A program made the translations under genes and the position numbers. From an uncultured Roseicyclus sp. (GTDB taxonomy: Bacteria > Pseudomonadota > Alphaproteobacteria > Rhodobacterales > Rhodobacteraceae), in the NCBI GenBank assembly GCA_947500415.1, contig CANMRT010000002.1, positions 930,001 through 994,000 of the forward strand: a stretch of 64,000 nt of DNA. Reading direction: 5' to 3'. The notes under the pieces are model-generated. The model was not told the origin of the DNA and did no database searches. It worked only from the letters and a program-made list of their open reading frames with translations. The first letter of the stretch is position 1. Each line of letters starts with the position of its first letter. Shown piece after piece: positions 43,106-52,124 of this stretch.

Positions 43106-44196
43106 TCCGCCGCCGGCACCGCATCGGCCCCATGGAACTCTTCGCGGTAGGGTTTCGCCGTCGCAGGCAACTCCCGCCGCACGTAGTATCCCGGTTCCCG
43201 CCGCATCTGCAGAACGGCTCCGATCATCTCTCGATACCCGTCCATAATCGATGGGTTCGGCGCGGGAAGGTCGTGTTTGATCGCTTCATGCAGGCGCGGC
43301 AGGGCGTGATAAGGCACAGTTGGATACATGTGATGTTCAACGTGGTAATTCATGTTCCAATAGATCCAGCGGCTCACCGGGTTCATCAACACGGTGCGCG
43401 AGTTCAGCCGGTGGTCCAGCACGTCCTCTGCCAAACCGCCATGCTGCAACAAGCCTGTCAGCACCATGTGCCACGTCCCGTAGATGCGCGGCCCACCAAT
43501 CAACATAAGCGGCAGCAACGACCATGTGGCCAGCGCAAGCAGAACCGCCGCCAGATGCACCGCCACAAAGACCCGCGCCCAGAACAACGCCTTGGGAATC
43601 TGGCTTTCTGGGATGTATCCACGCTCCGCCTCATCGGGGCCGGATAAGGCCTGCCGCAGCAAAATACCGAAGTGCTGGAACACGTCCGGAATGCCGACAA
43701 AATGCAACGCTTTGCGCGCAACATCGGGCGGGCGCATGATCGCAATCTCGGGGTCACGCCCCACAATGATCGTATCGGTATGGTGGCGCATATGGCTCCA
43801 CCGCCAGGCGACCGGATTCCGCATCACCATGAAGCTGGCGAGGTTGTAGACCCAGCGGTTCTTCCATTGCGTCTTGAACGCCGTCCCATGCCCGCATTCA
43901 TGCCACCGCGAGTCGCAGGCCGAGCCGTAAAGCACCCCGTAGACGAGGAAAAATGGCACGCACCACCAAGTGCTCCACGTCAAAACTCCGCCCGCGCCGG
44001 ACACCAACAGCAACCCGATCCACAGCAGAGTGTCCCGCGTGGCCGGGCCATCGCTGCGCTGCATCAGCTCTTTCATGACCTTGCGTGGCACATCGGAGTG
44101 ATACCACCCGGCTGAAACCAAACCCAATTCCTCCGCCCGCGCCGCCTCTGGTCCGGTCAGGGAATAGTCGCGTTTTGTGATGTCTTGACCGTCCAC
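43102..44196 (-). CDS. Membrane fatty acid desaturase-family protein
   Basis: A 364-residue membrane di-iron protein. The three His boxes are HECGH (99-103), HMRHH (135-139) and HVEHH (285-289). There are hydrophobic segments around 57-90 and 170-220. The start is the GTG at 44196, preceded by AAAGGGGGC; it gives the natural N-terminus MDGQDITKRDYSL, and the frame open further upstream is not protein-like. It could desaturate or hydroxylate an acyl chain or another hydrocarbon. Electron donor genes are not adjacent. It is divergent from a LacI regulator across 277 bp. Confidence 0.88.
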   Translation of the reverse strand: MDGQDITKRDYSLTGPEAARAEELGLVSAGWYHSDVPRKVMKELMQRSDGPATRDTLLWIGLLLVSGAGGVLTWSTWWCVPFFLVYGVLYGSACDSRWHECGHGTAFKTQWKNRWVYNLASFMVMRNPVAWRWSHMRHHTDTIIVGRDPEIAIMRPPDVARKALHFVGIPDVFQHFGILLRQALSGPDEAERGYIPESQIPKALFWARVFVAVHLAAVLLALATWSLLPLMLIGGPRIYGTWHMVLTGLLQHGGLAEDVLDHRLNSRTVLMNPVSRWIYWNMNYHVEHHMYPTVPYHALPRLHEAIKHDLPAPNPSIMDGYREMIGAVLQMRREPGYYVRRELPATAKPYREEFHGADAVPAAE

Positions 44197-44406
44197 AGTA
44201 GCCCCCTTTGCGGCGTGCCTGCCGCCGGAACACCCGTGCAGCCCCGGCGGCAGGCTTGTCGCGATCCGCCCGGCCAACAATCGGAAGAGGTTTGGGAGAG
44301 ATCCGATGGCCCCGGGCGATCAAGCGTGCGGTCAGCCTAGATGCGCCTAAACCTCAGAGTCAATCAACGCATGATGCTTTTTGGCTCAGAGCACGCCTGT
44401 TCGAAC

Positions 44407-44433
44407 AAATATCTTAGAAAATGATAGATATTT
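44407..44433. promoter_or_regulatory. Inverted repeat in the desaturase/LacI intergenic region
   Basis: AAATATCT and AGATATTT (8-bp arms, 11-bp spacer) lie in an AT-rich part of the 277-bp divergent region, 41 bp before the lacI start. It does not match the usual LacI operator core, so assignment to the neighbouring regulator is weak. The rest of the gap (44197-44406) has no gene I can support. Confidence 0.4.
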
Positions 44434-44473
44434 TTACCTGACAAATCATGAAATACCTCATATCACATCATTC

Positions 44474-45484
44474 ATGCGACCAACCCTGCCCGATCTCGCC
44501 AAAGCCGCTGGTGTCTCAACCGCAACCGTTGACCGGGTCCTAAACGACCGCCCCGGCGTGTCCGACCGCACGCGTGCGTTGGTCAAAGACGCCGCGCACC
44601 GCATCGGCTACCTCGCCCATGATCCGCAAAGCCCGCGCGCCGTGCGCCTTGCGATCCTACTGCCAAGCGGCACCAATACCTTCATTGAAGAACTCCGCCA
44701 TCACCTGACGGCTGCCGCGGCCACGGATCCCGGTGTGACGCTCGATTTCCCCGAAATCCCCGACCCGTCGCCCCAAGCCATGACCCGCGCGCTTGATGCT
44801 GCCGCCGCGGCCGATGGCATCGCCGTTCTGGCCCGGCACCATCCGATGATACATGAGGCCGTCCAGCGCCTCACCCTCGCGGCCAAGCCGCTTGTCACCC
44901 TCGCCTCCGATCTGCCAGACACCCAGCGGCTTGCCTATGTCGGCATCGACGACACCCGCGCCGGACGGCTCGCGGGTCAGGTCATCACCCGCTTCCTTGG
45001 ACACAAACCCACGGGCAAAGTCGCACTCTTTGCAGGCAGCCTCAGCTATCGCGGCCACCATGAGCGTGAGATCGGATTGCGCCAGATCCTGTCGGAAGAC
45101 GCCCCAGACCTGACCCTGTTGGAAGTCCGCGAAAGTAATGAGGATCGCGACCGCGCTTATGCCGAAGCGCTTGAATTGCTGCGCACCGAGCCCGACCTCG
45201 TCGCCATTTACAACGCAGGCGGCGGAACCCAGGGCATCGCGCGCGCCCTGCAGGAAACCCACCGCGCGCAGGACACGATCTTCGTCGCCCATGAAGCAAC
45301 AGTGCCCAACCGCGCGTTGCTACTGGATGGAACGCTCGATGCCGTCATCGACCAGAACGCCCGCGCCGAAGCTTTTGAGACGATTGCCACCCTCAAAGCT
45401 GCCGCGCGCGGGCAGGATCACAGCTTCTCACCCCCCGCCCTGCACCTGATTTTGCGTGAAAACCTCCCCACCCGGATCGCTTGA
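44474..45484 (+). CDS. LacI-family regulator
   Basis: A 336-residue LacI/GalR regulator. The headpiece is TLPDLAKAAGVSTATVDRVLNDRPGVSDRTR; the VDRVLN variant is typical of regulators of inositol or ribose-type systems (CcpA-like proteins have VSRVLN). The effector domain resembles Peripla_BP_4. The ATG at 44474 gives the natural N-terminus. Neighbours are a divergent desaturase/SDR pair and the DUF6455 gene, whose reading frame begins close to its stop. Target unknown. Confidence 0.88.
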   Translation: MRPTLPDLAKAAGVSTATVDRVLNDRPGVSDRTRALVKDAAHRIGYLAHDPQSPRAVRLAILLPSGTNTFIEELRHHLTAAAATDPGVTLDFPEIPDPSPQAMTRALDAAAAADGIAVLARHHPMIHEAVQRLTLAAKPLVTLASDLPDTQRLAYVGIDDTRAGRLAGQVITRFLGHKPTGKVALFAGSLSYRGHHEREIGLRQILSEDAPDLTLLEVRESNEDRDRAYAEALELLRTEPDLVAIYNAGGGTQGIARALQETHRAQDTIFVAHEATVPNRALLLDGTLDAVIDQNARAEAFETIATLKAAARGQDHSFSPPALHLILRENLPTRIA

Positions 45485-45555
45485 CCCAGATCAAGGTGCC
45501 CCGCCTTGGCCCATGCGAGCCTGCCCTCGCATGCAACCAACCAAAGGCACCCAAG

Positions 45556-45780
45556 ATGTTTTTCGAAAAATTCGACGGCAGCGCTGACCTGGTCAAAGGC
45601 ATGGCCGAACGCACCGGCCACGACCTCAGCGATCCCGCCACTGCATCCAACTTCAAACAGATGGTCATGGCTTGCACCGGCTGCTCTGATCAGGACGGCT
45701 GCACGCGGCTTCAGGCCGAGAACGAGACCCTAAACGCCGCCCCCGCCTTCTGCCGCAACGCCGCGCGCTTCAACGGTTAA
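45556..45780 (+). CDS. Small DUF6455-like cysteine-containing protein
   Basis: A 74-residue protein (MFFEKFDGSADLVKGMAER...). Conserved-looking cysteines are in ACTGCSDQDGCTRL and AFCRNAARF (four in total), a pattern seen in small Rhodobacteraceae proteins of the DUF6455 type. No signal peptide or membrane segment. The ATG at 45556 is preferred over the frame start at 45481. It might bind a metal or an Fe-S cluster, but no function is known. It converges on the DapA-like gene with a 4-nt overlap. Confidence 0.72.
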   Translation: MFFEKFDGSADLVKGMAERTGHDLSDPATASNFKQMVMACTGCSDQDGCTRLQAENETLNAAPAFCRNAARFNG

Positions 45781-46730
45781 ACGCGCAGCCCACAGGCTTC
45801 GAACGCCTCTCGGGTCGCAGCCTTTTCGGTGTCTGTCAGGTTCAGCATCGGCGCGCGCACCGGCCCGCCCACCTGCCCCAGCAGGTCTTGCCAGTATTTT
45901 CCGTGGGCCTGCGGCTTGTCCGCCGGTTTCGTGCGTTTGAACGCCTCGCGCACCGGGTTCAGACTGTCGCGCACCAACCGCGCCTCATCAAAGCGCCCCT
46001 CAAACGCCAGCCGCGTGTACTCGTTCATCCGCTGATCGGCTTTCGACTGCAGCTGGTACGGCGGCGACGAACACAGATAAAGCTTCCACCCCAACTCCTC
46101 GATATTCTCCAGCCACTCCACCTCCGACGCGGTCGAGACGTGGATCTTGTCCCCCGCCAGCCGGGTCAATTCTGCGTACATGGGTCGTGGAACGGAGTAT
46201 TTGATCGCCACGATATTCGGCAATTCCGCGATCCGCGCGCAAAGCTGCGGTGACATCATGTAGCCCGAGTCCGGGTGGCTCCACATCGCGATCCCGATAT
46301 CCACCCGCTCGCACAAAGCCTTGTAATATTGATACAACACCTCATCCTGCGCGCTCACGAAATGAAGCACCGGCGCGTGGACCACCACGTAATCCGCCCC
46401 GCAATCCTGCGCGTGTTGGGCCAGTTCCACGACCGTCTCGAAATTCTGGTCACTGGCCGAAAAGATCGTCCCCGCCGCCCCATCGCATTCATTCACCGCG
46501 ACCTCGATGTTCCGTTTCCGCTCCGCCAGCGTCATTGAGAAAAACTCCCCCTGCTTTCCGGCAATGAACAGCCCCGCAATGCCCAGATCATCAACCCAGT
46601 GCCGGATGTTTGACCGAAAGCCTTCCTCGTTGAACGATCCGTCCTCGCGCCACGGGTTCAGGCAGGCCGCCCAAATGCCGCGCATATGCTCCCGCGCGTG
46701 GTCCTTCGCGTCCAAATGGCTGTATTTCAT
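45777..46730 (-). CDS. DapA/NanA-family aldolase-like protein
   Basis: A 317-residue class I aldolase-family protein. The Schiff-base lysine is in IVAIKYSVPR (about residue 176), and the N-terminal region IAGLFIAGKQGEFFSMTLAERK replaces the GTTGE/TL loop of DapA. This points to a 2-oxo acid lyase or dehydratase of catabolism. It overlaps the molybdenum hydroxylase gene by 4 nt, so the two probably act in one pathway. Confidence 0.86.
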   Translation of the reverse strand: MKYSHLDAKDHAREHMRGIWAACLNPWREDGSFNEEGFRSNIRHWVDDLGIAGLFIAGKQGEFFSMTLAERKRNIEVAVNECDGAAGTIFSASDQNFETVVELAQHAQDCGADYVVVHAPVLHFVSAQDEVLYQYYKALCERVDIGIAMWSHPDSGYMMSPQLCARIAELPNIVAIKYSVPRPMYAELTRLAGDKIHVSTASEVEWLENIEELGWKLYLCSSPPYQLQSKADQRMNEYTRLAFEGRFDEARLVRDSLNPVREAFKRTKPADKPQAHGKYWQDLLGQVGGPVRAPMLNLTDTEKAATREAFEACGLRV

Positions 46731-48835
46731 GTCTTTTTCTCCTCAGCGGCCCGCATGGCCGACCAGATCTTGCACGGGGTCAGGGGCATATCCAGATGCT
46801 CTACGCCCAACGGCGCCAGCGCATCCAGCACCGCATTCAAAATGGCCGCAGGCGCGCCGATCGTCCCGGCCTCGCCCACGCCCTTCGCGCCCAATGCGTT
46901 CATCGGTGAGGGGCTTTCCGTCTTGTGGATGTCCAGCACCGGCATATCCGCCGCGCGGGGCATGGCGTAGTCCATGAACGATCCGGTCAAAAGTTGCCCA
47001 TCCTCATAGACCATCTGCTCCATCAGCGCCTCACCCAACCCTTGCGCAAAGCCGCCGCGCACCTGTCCCACCACGAAGGCGGGGTTCACCAACCGCCCGG
47101 CATCGTCCAGGCACATCACCGGCCCAAGCGCGGGCACGCCCGTCTCACGATCAATCTCAACCGTCACCACATAGACGCCATGGCCCCAGGCCTGCCCTTC
47201 ATTCTCGTAACGCACCTCTTCGGTGATCGGAAAGGTATCACCCCGCAACTGCCGCGCGCGAACTTGTTCGGCCGCTGCGAACACCGCGCTCCCGCCAATC
47301 GCTGTACCACGGGAGGCAACCGCCCCGATCCCCGCAGGGCAGGTGTCCGTGTCGCCCTGCACCACCTCGATACTGTCCAGCGGCACCTTAAAGACCTCCG
47401 CCGCGATCTGCGCATAGGCCGTCTCGCGCCCGTGGCCCTGGCTGGACGAGCCACTGGCCACCAAGACGTTCCCCGTTGCCTCCAACGTCACGCGGGCGCT
47501 CTCGAACCCTTCGCCGGAGGGCTCCAGATAGAACGCCGTTCCAATCCCAAACAGCCGCCCCTCAGCGCGCGCCTTTGTGCGATCTTCTAATAGTTGTGCG
47601 TAGCCAGAAACCTCAGCAGCCCGACAGAGCGTTGCCGAATAATCTCCCGAATCCAGCAAGTTACCCGTCGCCGTCCGCACCGGAAGCGCACCGCTTCGGT
47701 GCGCATTCTGCACGCGCAAATCCATGGCACAGCGATCCAAAACGCCCGCCGCACGCTCCACCAACCGCTCCATCAGGCACGCCGCCTCTGGCCGCCCTGC
47801 CCCGCGATATATTCCGACAGGAGCGTCCGCCATAGGAACCGCCTTCGTCTCGATATCAACCGTTTCAATGTCGTAAGGGCCGGGCAATATCCGCGCCGCG
47901 TTCCACGCGGGCACCAGCCCCGAATTCGGCAACCACGGCCCAAGCGGTGCTTCAACCCGCGCCTCCAGCGCCAAAAACTGACCATTCGCCGTAAAGGCCA
48001 ACCGCCCCCGGCTTGTCACGCCCCGGCCTTGCGTGGCCGACAACATGTCTTCTCCACGTGCGGCGATCCACCGGACAGAGCGTTTGTGGCGCAGCGCCGC
48101 CCAAACCGCAAAGACCTCTTCCGGATAGACCGAGCCCTTCATGCCAAACGCGCCGCCGACATCCGGCGCGATGACCCGCAGGCGGTCTGGGTCAATCCCA
48201 AGGATGCTCGCAATCTCACTGCGCGCGCGATGGGGCGTTTGCGTCGACAGCCAGATCGTCACCCGATCCTCCGCCCACTCCACCGCGATGCCGCGCGTCT
48301 CCATCGGCGACGGCGCAAGCCGCGGGTGGCGGATCGTGACCTCCACCACATGGTCCGCCTCCGCAAATGTCACATCCGGGTCACCCGTGCGCCAGTTCTT
48401 GACGGCAATCGCATCGCGGCTGATGACCTCGCCATCCACGATATCGACGTCCACCGCTTCCGCCCCATCCAGGGCACCATGGGGTGTGTCCGCCAGCACA
48501 GCGGCTAGTGGTTGGCCCAATGCGCCAACATGTTCTTGCACAAGAATTGGAAACGGCGGACGGCGAAACAGCGGCAAGACCTCGTTGACACTCAGGTTCC
48601 CCAAACCCGTCACGTCCTCCCCGACATGAACCGCGTGAACTCCGTCAACATCCAGCGCGTCACTCGCGTCCAGCCGCGCGATCCGACCGCGCGCAGCCGA
48701 GGACCGCACGAACGCCAAATGCAACGGATCACGCAGCGCCACATCCGCCACGAAACAGCCCTGCCCGCGCAATCGCGCAGCCGCGCGGCGGTCATGGGGG
48801 CTGCTGCCGATGGATGTCTTTCGCTCGTCGAACAT
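46727..48835 (-). CDS. Molybdopterin-binding large subunit of a xanthine-dehydrogenase-family hydroxylase (orphan)
   Basis: A 702-residue aldehyde oxidase/xanthine dehydrogenase-type large subunit. Visible motifs: the domain start RLRGQGCFVADV, DVGGAFGMKG, GIYRGAGRPEA, SSQGHG, and the catalytic Glu in GAKGVGEAGTIGAPAA (near residue 660). It is somewhat shorter than typical CoxL-type subunits (about 760-800). The FAD and [2Fe-2S] subunits that normally sit next to it are absent from the window. ATG 48835 is preferred; a GTG at 48850 is possible. It is coupled to the DapA-like gene. Confidence 0.86.
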   Translation of the reverse strand: MFDERKTSIGSSPHDRRAAARLRGQGCFVADVALRDPLHLAFVRSSAARGRIARLDASDALDVDGVHAVHVGEDVTGLGNLSVNEVLPLFRRPPFPILVQEHVGALGQPLAAVLADTPHGALDGAEAVDVDIVDGEVISRDAIAVKNWRTGDPDVTFAEADHVVEVTIRHPRLAPSPMETRGIAVEWAEDRVTIWLSTQTPHRARSEIASILGIDPDRLRVIAPDVGGAFGMKGSVYPEEVFAVWAALRHKRSVRWIAARGEDMLSATQGRGVTSRGRLAFTANGQFLALEARVEAPLGPWLPNSGLVPAWNAARILPGPYDIETVDIETKAVPMADAPVGIYRGAGRPEAACLMERLVERAAGVLDRCAMDLRVQNAHRSGALPVRTATGNLLDSGDYSATLCRAAEVSGYAQLLEDRTKARAEGRLFGIGTAFYLEPSGEGFESARVTLEATGNVLVASGSSSQGHGRETAYAQIAAEVFKVPLDSIEVVQGDTDTCPAGIGAVASRGTAIGGSAVFAAAEQVRARQLRGDTFPITEEVRYENEGQAWGHGVYVVTVEIDRETGVPALGPVMCLDDAGRLVNPAFVVGQVRGGFAQGLGEALMEQMVYEDGQLLTGSFMDYAMPRAADMPVLDIHKTESPSPMNALGAKGVGEAGTIGAPAAILNAVLDALAPLGVEHLDMPLTPCKIWSAMRAAEEKKT

Positions 48836-48888
48836 GGCCCGTTGTCCCACGCGTCAGCGTTCATGGAAAATCCCATGTCCGCCGCACA

Positions 48889-48907
48889 CTATCCGGTTTC
48901 TGGATAG
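48889..48907. promoter_or_regulatory. Inverted repeat with LysR-box spacing
   Basis: CTATCC-N7-GGATAG, containing T-N11-A (TCCGGTTTCTGGA), the spacing favoured by LysR regulators. It lies between the divergent molybdenum hydroxylase and aspartate dehydrogenase genes; a LysR gene follows the latter. Confidence 0.5.
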
Positions 48908-48955
48908 CAGAGGCATTTGATGCTACGAAAATGATATATCAGAGGGAGAGCGTAT

Positions 48956-49717
48956 ATGCGGCTGGCAATTATCGGCAAAGGGGCCATCGCGGGCTATGTG
49001 ACCGACGCGATCGTGGCGCGACCTGAGCTGTCCCTCGTGGGCCGCGTGTTGCGCCAACCCCAAGCCCATGCCGTGACCGATGTGGCCGACCTGCCACCCG
49101 TCGATTTGCTCATCGATTGCGCGGGCCACGCGGGCCTCACCCAACACGGGCCTGCCGCAATATCGCTTGGGATCAACGTGTTGACCTTATCGCTCGGGGC
49201 GCTGGCCGATGCCGACCTAGCCGCCACCCTCGAACAAGCCGCCCGAACCGGCGGCGCGCAGCTCCACCTCGCCTCAGGCGCCATCGGCGCGCTTGATGCC
49301 CTGCGCGCAGGCGCGGTCGGCGGGCTTACAAACGTCACCTACACTGGCCGCAAACCGCCCGCCGGGTGGCGCGGCTCTCCTGCCGAAGAGGCCCTCGACC
49401 TCGACACGCTCACCGATCCAACGACGCATTTCACCGGCACCGCCCGTAAAGCCGCCCTCGCCTACCCGAAAAACGCCAATGTCGCCGCCGCCGTGGCGCT
49501 GGCAGGCGCGGGTTTCGACGCCACGCAGGTCGACCTCATCGCCGACCCAAGCGCTACCGGAAACATCCACGACATCCGCGCCGATGGCGCGTTCGGCACG
49601 CTGGCCTTCCGCATCACCGGGGCCAGTTTGCCCGACAATCCCCGCTCCTCCGCGCTCGCCGCCATGTCCGCCGTCGCCGCCCTGTCGCAGGCCACAAGCC
49701 CCATCCGGTTCGCCTGA
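48956..49717 (+). CDS. Aspartate dehydrogenase-family protein (DUF108)
   Basis: A 253-residue protein of the L-aspartate dehydrogenase family, which converts L-aspartate to iminoaspartate with NAD(P). The Rossmann motif is RLAIIGKGAIAGYV, the linking region contains LTLSLGALADADL and HLASGAIGALDALRA, and the C-terminal ATGNIHDIRADG block matches the substrate domain. A GGAGAG Shine-Dalgarno precedes ATG 48956. A LysR gene begins one base after its stop. In some bacteria this enzyme feeds NAD synthesis, in others it assimilates ammonia. Confidence 0.85.
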   Translation: MRLAIIGKGAIAGYVTDAIVARPELSLVGRVLRQPQAHAVTDVADLPPVDLLIDCAGHAGLTQHGPAAISLGINVLTLSLGALADADLAATLEQAARTGGAQLHLASGAIGALDALRAGAVGGLTNVTYTGRKPPAGWRGSPAEEALDLDTLTDPTTHFTGTARKAALAYPKNANVAAAVALAGAGFDATQVDLIADPSATGNIHDIRADGAFGTLAFRITGASLPDNPRSSALAAMSAVAALSQATSPIRFA

Positions 49718-49718
49718 C

Positions 49719-50669
49719 ATGGGCCGCCTCTACAACCGCGCGCTCAACCGCCTGAAACTGCGTCAGCTCAGTCTGCTCGTCGCAGTCGGCCAGCACGGCA
49801 ACATCCAGGCTGCCGCCCAGTCCGAGAACATCAGCCAACCCGCAGCCACCCGCCTCATCAAGGAGCTTGAGGCCGACTTCGACACTCGCCTTTTCACCCG
49901 TACCAATCGCGGGGCAGAGCCGACGTCGCAGGGCGCGGCGCTCATCCGCCACGCGCAACTGATTTTCGCCCAACTCTCCGCCGCCACGCAGGAGATGGAG
50001 GATATCACCGAAGGCTCCACCGGCCGCGTCGTCGTCGGCACGCTCCTTGCAGGGGCCGCGCAGCTCCTGCCCATGGCGATCCAGCGCGTCGTGAACGACC
50101 GACCCAACGTGACGATCCGCGTGATCGAAGGCACCAACGACGCCCTGATGCCCCGCGTCCAATCGGGAGAGGTTGATATGGTCGTGGGCCGCCTGCCCCA
50201 CCACCGCCACCGTAAGGGTCTGATGCAGGTGCCGCTGACCCAGGATGATGTCGTTCTGGTCGTGGGCCGCGCCCATCCGCTCGCCGGTCGCGCGGATCTC
50301 AGCTTCGATGATCTGCGCCCCTTCGGTTGGATCCTGCCCCCGCCCGAGACCACCCTGCGCCGCCAGATCGACGAAGTGTTTGTGGAGGCCGCGCAATACC
50401 AACCGCCCAAGATCGTCGAAAGCGTCAACTATCTGGCCAACCGCACGCTTCTGGGGTTTGGCGCGTTCATCGGCCTCGTCCCCCGGGGCGTGGCCGCCCT
50501 CGACATGGCCATGAACGTCCTGGCTCCGCTCGACTACGCGCTCCCCTTCGGCTCCGGCCCCATCGGCGTGACGCACCGGGGCGAAGATCAACTCTCCCCT
50601 GCCGCATCGGTGTTTCTACGCGCTTTGCAGGAAGAAGCGGAGGTATTGACCCGGGGGAAAAGCGCCTAG
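49719..50669 (+). CDS. LysR-family transcriptional regulator
   Basis: A 316-residue LysR regulator. The helix-turn-helix is AAAQSENISQPAATRLIKELEADFDTRLFTR in part (residues about 30-60), and the remainder is a PBP2-type effector domain. Beginning with MGRLYNRALNRLKLRQLSLL, it resembles GbpR/PcaQ-type members. The ATG at 49719 is chosen because the longer frame runs antiparallel to nothing and duplicates the aspartate dehydrogenase region out of frame. It may regulate the divergent pair at 48.9 kb or the TRAP genes; its stop overlaps dctM. Confidence 0.88.
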   Translation: MGRLYNRALNRLKLRQLSLLVAVGQHGNIQAAAQSENISQPAATRLIKELEADFDTRLFTRTNRGAEPTSQGAALIRHAQLIFAQLSAATQEMEDITEGSTGRVVVGTLLAGAAQLLPMAIQRVVNDRPNVTIRVIEGTNDALMPRVQSGEVDMVVGRLPHHRHRKGLMQVPLTQDDVVLVVGRAHPLAGRADLSFDDLRPFGWILPPPETTLRRQIDEVFVEAAQYQPPKIVESVNYLANRTLLGFGAFIGLVPRGVAALDMAMNVLAPLDYALPFGSGPIGVTHRGEDQLSPAASVFLRALQEEAEVLTRGKSA

Positions 50670-51928
50670 CCGATCAACGCCGTCGACAATACTGGAAAAT
50701 AGCTGAGCAAAATCAACACCAGTGCCACCGCAATTAGGAAAGGCCAAAGCTGGCGCAGGATGCGGCCCGTCGGCGTCTCGCCCATGGCGCTCGCAATATA
50801 GAGCCCCACCCCAACCGGCGGCGTAAGCAGCCCCAGGACCAGGTTAAGCGAGATTACGACGCCAAACTGATACGGGCTGATTCCATAGCTTTCGATGGCA
50901 ATCGGCAGCAAGATCGGCGTCACAAGGATGATCGCCGCAATCCCGTCGATCACCATGCCGACGAACAGAAGCACCAGATTCACGATCAGCAAAAACACAA
51001 ACGGGTTCTGCGTGATCGTCGTGATGAACTCGGCCAGCCGCTGCGGCACGGCCTCATAGATAATCACCCAGCCAAAGACGTTCGCGGCAGCAATCATGAA
51101 GATGATCAGCGCCGCGTTCAACGCCGTACGCTTGAACATATCGAACAGCTTTCCCGGCTCCAGCTCCCGATAAAGCAGCCACCCCAGCAGAAATGCCACC
51201 ACACTCGCCACTGCGGCGGATTCCGTCGGTGTCGCCACGCCGCCGATGATCCCGCCAATGATCGCCGCCGGGATCAGCATCGCAGGCAGCGCATATAGGA
51301 TCGCTTTTCCGGCCTCACGCGCCGCCAACCACTCACCTTTCGGGAATTGCTGCTTCAACCCGATCAGCGCGATCACCAGCGCAAAGCAGACCGACAGGAT
51401 CAGGCCCGGAATGATCCCCGCAAGAAACATGTCACCGATGGGGATCTGTGCCAAAACGCCGTAGATGACGAACAGCATCGACGGCGGGATCACCGGCGCC
51501 AGCAGCCCGCCAGCAGCGGTCGTCGCGGCGGCAAATCCCCGGTCGTAGCCCTCTTCCTCCATCGCCGGAACCATAGCGCGCGACATCACCGCGATCTGCG
51601 CCGCAGCCGACCCCACAATCGCCGCCATGAACATGTTCGCCAGAAGGTTGATGTAAGCGAGGCCCCCGCGAAAGCCCCCCACAAAGACCCGCGCGGCGTG
51701 GATCAGACGACGGGTCATGCCGCCCTCATTCATCAACTCGCCCGTCAGCATGAACAGCGGAATGGCAAGCAATCCGTAGGCTTCAACGCCCGAAAACATC
51801 CGCTGCGCAAAGCTGTCGTACAGGATCGTGTTGTCGCTCTCCCAGATGTACCACATGGCCGTCAGCGCGAGGACAACGGCAACCGGCACGGCAAGAAGGA
51901 GCTTGGCGAAGAAGAGGACCGGGGTCAT
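50666..51928 (-). CDS. dctM: TRAP transporter large permease (DctM)
   Basis: A 420-residue DctM-family permease with about twelve membrane segments. Conserved stretches are AIPLFMLTGELMNEGGMTRRLI, GSAAAQIAVMSRAMVPAMEEEGYDRGFAAATTAAGGLLAPVIPPS and LTPPVGVGLYIASA. It couples solute import to an ion gradient. Unusually, 196 bp separate it from the small permease; most dctQ-dctM pairs overlap or abut. Confidence 0.93.
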   Translation of the reverse strand: MTPVLFFAKLLLAVPVAVVLALTAMWYIWESDNTILYDSFAQRMFSGVEAYGLLAIPLFMLTGELMNEGGMTRRLIHAARVFVGGFRGGLAYINLLANMFMAAIVGSAAAQIAVMSRAMVPAMEEEGYDRGFAAATTAAGGLLAPVIPPSMLFVIYGVLAQIPIGDMFLAGIIPGLILSVCFALVIALIGLKQQFPKGEWLAAREAGKAILYALPAMLIPAAIIGGIIGGVATPTESAAVASVVAFLLGWLLYRELEPGKLFDMFKRTALNAALIIFMIAAANVFGWVIIYEAVPQRLAEFITTITQNPFVFLLIVNLVLLFVGMVIDGIAAIILVTPILLPIAIESYGISPYQFGVVISLNLVLGLLTPPVGVGLYIASAMGETPTGRILRQLWPFLIAVALVLILLSYFPVLSTALIG

Positions 51929-52124
51929 AGCGGAAGCCGCGTATCGTCGGGCCGCGGTGCGGCGATCCGGCCGTGGAGGCGTGCCACTTTACGGCACCCA
52001 AGCATTAGCTCCTTTGAAGCGGGGCACCAAACCGTACCAAATCGCCGTGCCGGGGGGCGGCCCGTCGATGCGCGGCGGCCTGCGGCCTTGATTCCGCGCC
52101 CGGCGATACTGGTGCAAGCAAACC
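51929..52124. other. 196-bp noncoding gap inside the TRAP operon
   Basis: This is GC-rich DNA between the dctQ stop (52125) and the dctM start (51928). A 67-codon open frame spans it on the minus strand, but its translation is Arg/Pro-rich and does not look like a protein. Several GC-rich self-complementary stretches lie at 52040-52100. Could hold a structure, a decayed gene or a promoter for dctM; I see no identifiable element. Confidence 0.45.

Noticed and set aside
46925-48508. Long plus-strand frames over the molybdenum hydroxylase
   Set aside because: Antisense shadows with no motifs; the minus-strand gene is unambiguous.
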